This document shows, piece after piece, positions 6,091 through 7,738 of a DNA stretch of 7,738 nt. Source of the DNA: Clostridia bacterium (GTDB taxonomy: Bacteria; Bacillota; Clostridia; Oscillospirales; RGIG577); contig JAFOLN010000220.1 of assembly GCA_017419325.1 (NCBI GenBank), positions 1-7,738 on the forward strand, given 5' to 3'. The first letter of the stretch is position 1, and each line of letters opens with the position of its first letter. The notes beneath the pieces were generated by a model. That model worked only from the letters and a program-made list of their open reading frames with translations, searched no databases and was not told the origin of the DNA. Position numbers and translations under genes: made by a program.

Positions 6091-7359
6091 TCAGCCTCTC
6101 GCCTGAGTAAGAGACCGTCCGTCTATCTGAATAATGTCTGTCTCGTCAAGGGACGCGCCGTACTGCGAGAGCCATTCGTCCACGTCGGACTTGTCAAGGT
6201 TATCCATTATAACGTCGCCCGGAAGGGTAATGGTATATATGGTGCCGTCGCCGTCTATGTCCGCCTCATCGGGGAACTTTTTTTCATATGCCTCGGGAGC
6301 GACTGCTTTGTCCCATGCGGCAACGTAGCCCACAAATTCGTATGCGTCCTTTTCCTTATCGTATACATACTGTTCGAAGGGCCAGTGCGCCTCGGTCTCT
6401 AAGCCCGTTGCGTGCGACACCCAGGAGCGCGCGGTGCCGTTTTCATAGAATATGGTCTGCGTGGTTCCTGTGAACTCCAAAAAGAGCTCGCCCGTTCTGT
6501 AATCAAGCTTGTATACCGCGGTCACCTGACCTGCCACAGGGGCGTTGTATACGCTGAAGATAAGCTCGTTTTCGCCGTCGCGGTCCACGTCGTAAATTGC
6601 GTAGGAGTCGTAGACGCCCATGTCTTCGTAACCCGTCTGGATGCCGGCCGGCAGCACTGCATTAGCTAAAAACTCGTTTACTGCCCTGGCTGCGGCGTAG
6701 TCAAAGTCGGGCGCGCCCGGATTTGCGGCTTCGGGAACGGAGAATTTCTTTCTCTTGTCCGTGTCGGTCATGCGGGAAAGTATGGCCGCAACCTCGGCGC
6801 GCGTTATATTGGAGTCGGGGGAGCAGTTAAAGTTTGCGTCCACGCCCTGAACGATGCCCGCGCGGTACATCTGATATATCTCATATGCCTGCGGGTGCGA
6901 GATCTTAACGTCGGGGATGGAGCCCTCGGGCACATAGTTCATCTCCGCAAGCTGCGAGTAGGGCAGCGCGCGGGAGAATATGTCGAGATAGCCCGCGCGG
7001 CTTGCGGGAGCGTTCCAGTTGTAATCATTAAGGATTATGTAGTTTGCCTTTGCGTAGTCAACGTAGGTCTGGTACCAGGGAGAGCCGTTCTCAAGCGTTA
7101 TCCTGCCCTCCGTGGCGTTCTGGTGCATGCAGGCCGCAAGCTTCACGGCCTCGGCATACGTCATATTGTCGTTCGGGGCGAATCTGCCCTCCGATTTGCC
7201 GTTTATAAGTCCCAGCGCGTAGGCGTTCTGCACGTCCGGGCTGTACCACGCGTCGTCCGGCACGTCCGTAAACGGCCCGTCGGCCGCCAATGCCGCAGGC
7301 AGGAGCGAAAATGCGAGCACGAGCGAAAGAACAACGGAAAGAAGTCGTTTTCTGTTCAT
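6091..7359 (-). CDS. Exported SLH-domain surface protein
   Basis: A 422-residue secreted protein. The signal peptide (MNRKR, hydrophobic core, cleavage probably after ALA at 23-25) is followed by three SLH-type repeats: about 28-80 (FTDVPDDAWYSPDVQNAYALG and GRFAPNDNMTYAEAV), 90-131 (more diverged) and 148-198 (IPDVKISHP, AGIVQGV, SNITRAEVAAILSRM). SLH modules usually tether proteins to pyruvylated cell-wall polymers in Firmicutes. The remaining part (about 218-422) is a beta-rich domain with an Asp-rich loop DVDRDGENELIF (257-268) of FG-GAP/EF-hand-like type and a second one, FPDEADIDGDG (362-372). These suggest calcium binding, but no enzymatic residues are recognisable. AAGGA lies upstream of the ATG. 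It has its own promoter and terminator. Residues 350-376 resemble the partial gene at the right edge. The SLH call is strong; the cargo function is unknown. Confidence 0.9.
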   Translation of the reverse strand: MNRKRLLSVVLSLVLAFSLLPAALAADGPFTDVPDDAWYSPDVQNAYALGLINGKSEGRFAPNDNMTYAEAVKLAACMHQNATEGRITLENGSPWYQTYVDYAKANYIILNDYNWNAPASRAGYLDIFSRALPYSQLAEMNYVPEGSIPDVKISHPQAYEIYQMYRAGIVQGVDANFNCSPDSNITRAEVAAILSRMTDTDKRKKFSVPEAANPGAPDFDYAAARAVNEFLANAVLPAGIQTGYEDMGVYDSYAIYDVDRDGENELIFSVYNAPVAGQVTAVYKLDYRTGELFLEFTGTTQTIFYENGTARSWVSHATGLETEAHWPFEQYVYDKEKDAYEFVGYVAAWDKAVAPEAYEKKFPDEADIDGDGTIYTITLPGDVIMDNLDKSDVDEWLSQYGASLDETDIIQIDGRSLTQARG

Positions 7360-7396
7360 GAGTAGATCTTCCTTTCTTGATAATATAGGTAAGTTT

Positions 7397-7425
7397 ATTA
7401 TACCGCCTCCAAAGGCACCTGTCTA
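7397..7425 (-). promoter_or_regulatory. Promoter for the SLH-protein gene
   Basis: On the minus strand: TAGACA (7425-7420), a 17-bp spacer, then consensus TATAAT (7402-7397). The start would be near 7390, about 30 nt before the ATG, with AAGGAAG as the ribosome site in the leader. Confidence 0.75.
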
Positions 7426-7460
7426 TATCTCAGGCGTTTTTAACGGACGCGGCGGGAAAT

Positions 7461-7492
7461 AAAAAAGAGGAATCCTTCGATTCCTCTTTTTT
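7461..7492. terminator. Palindromic terminator after the right-edge gene
   Basis: Fourteen bases (7461-7474: six A then GAGGAATC) pair perfectly with 7479-7492 around a CTTC loop. On the minus strand the stem is followed by six U, about 16 nt after the stop of the partial gene. It separates that gene from the SLH-protein promoter. Confidence 0.88.
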
Positions 7493-7507
7493 AAAATGCG
7501 TTTATAT

Positions 7508-7738
7508 TCAGCCTCTTGCCTCGTAGAGCGCGCGCCACGGCACGTCCGCAAAATCTTCCGTGGATTCAAGCGTCGGGAAGTAGCCGGTAAGTATGTTGTC
7601 AAGCGCAAGTCCGTCAATATATTCGCCGTCCCATTTGCCGTCCTTATAAATCATATAGACCTCGCCGTCGCCGTCGGTGTCCTTGTCATCGGGGAAGGGC
7701 TTGCCGTTTGCGTCCTTGGCCGACTGAGACTTATTCCA
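7508..7738 (-). CDS. C-terminal end of a protein related to the SLH protein (partial)
   Basis: Only the last 76 residues are in view; the gene continues past the right edge. The fragment contains WNKS, FPDDKDTDGDGEVYMIYKDG, LALDNILTGYF and ends in LYEARG. The segment from WNK through DGDGxVYxI matches the SLH protein's WDK...FPDEADIDGDGTIYTI with about a one-residue gap, and both proteins end in ARG, so the two look like tandem paralogues in their C-terminal domain. Whether this one also has SLH repeats or a signal peptide cannot be seen. The Asp-rich DTDGDG loop suggests calcium binding. Its function is unknown. A dedicated terminator follows. Confidence 0.75.
   Translation of the reverse strand, partial: WNKSQSAKDANGKPFPDDKDTDGDGEVYMIYKDGKWDGEYIDGLALDNILTGYFPTLESTEDFADVPWRALYEARG

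Overview
The window looks like a chromosomal piece of an uncultured, moderately GC-rich Firmicute of the class Clostridia (Oscillospiraceae-like gut bacterium). The evidence is the protein styles (SLH-domain surface protein, PrsW-family protease, clostridial-type lipoprotein), AGGAG-type ribosome binding sites, near-consensus sigma-A promoters and many short U-tailed intrinsic terminators. I see no phage gene, transposase, CRISPR array, tRNA or rRNA.

Layout, left to right. (1) The 3' part of a membrane-anchored TPR-like protein (3-905, +), closed by a terminator. (2) A PrsW-family intramembrane protease (1026-1757, +) with its own promoter. (3) A metY-type O-acetylhomoserine sulfhydrylase (1841-3124, +) behind a consensus TTGACA/TATAAT promoter, ending at a two-way terminator shared with (4) a convergent lipoprotein gene (3181-4251, -). 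(5) A divergent two-gene operon: a RibD C-terminal/DHFR-like reductase (4432-5130, +) and, 7 nt after it, a GIY-YIG nuclease-domain protein with a TTG start (5138-5398, +). (6) About 700 bp with no credible protein gene (5399-6090). (7) An SLH-domain exported protein (6091-7359, -) with its own promoter and terminator. (8) The C-terminal end of a second, partly similar protein (7508-7738, -) that runs off the window.

The most interesting part is region 6. It has the complete anatomy of a stand-alone non-coding RNA gene of about 570 nt. There is a TTGACA promoter whose spacer and -10 carry a perfect 7+7 inverted repeat (operator-like), a 13-bp hairpin at the predicted 5' end, many further perfect stems, and at least two arrangements that fit H-type pseudoknots. 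It ends in a 13-bp terminator stem followed by nine T. I cannot assign it to a known RNA family by eye. Length and ornateness recall the large bacterial RNA classes (ROOL, GOLLD, OLE), but that is only a hypothesis.

Most genes here are separate transcription units, each with a recognisable promoter or terminator. The only clear co-transcribed pair is the RibD-like/GIY-YIG operon. The left and right ends and the lipoprotein are cell-envelope functions; the centre is sulfur-amino-acid metabolism and a reductase.
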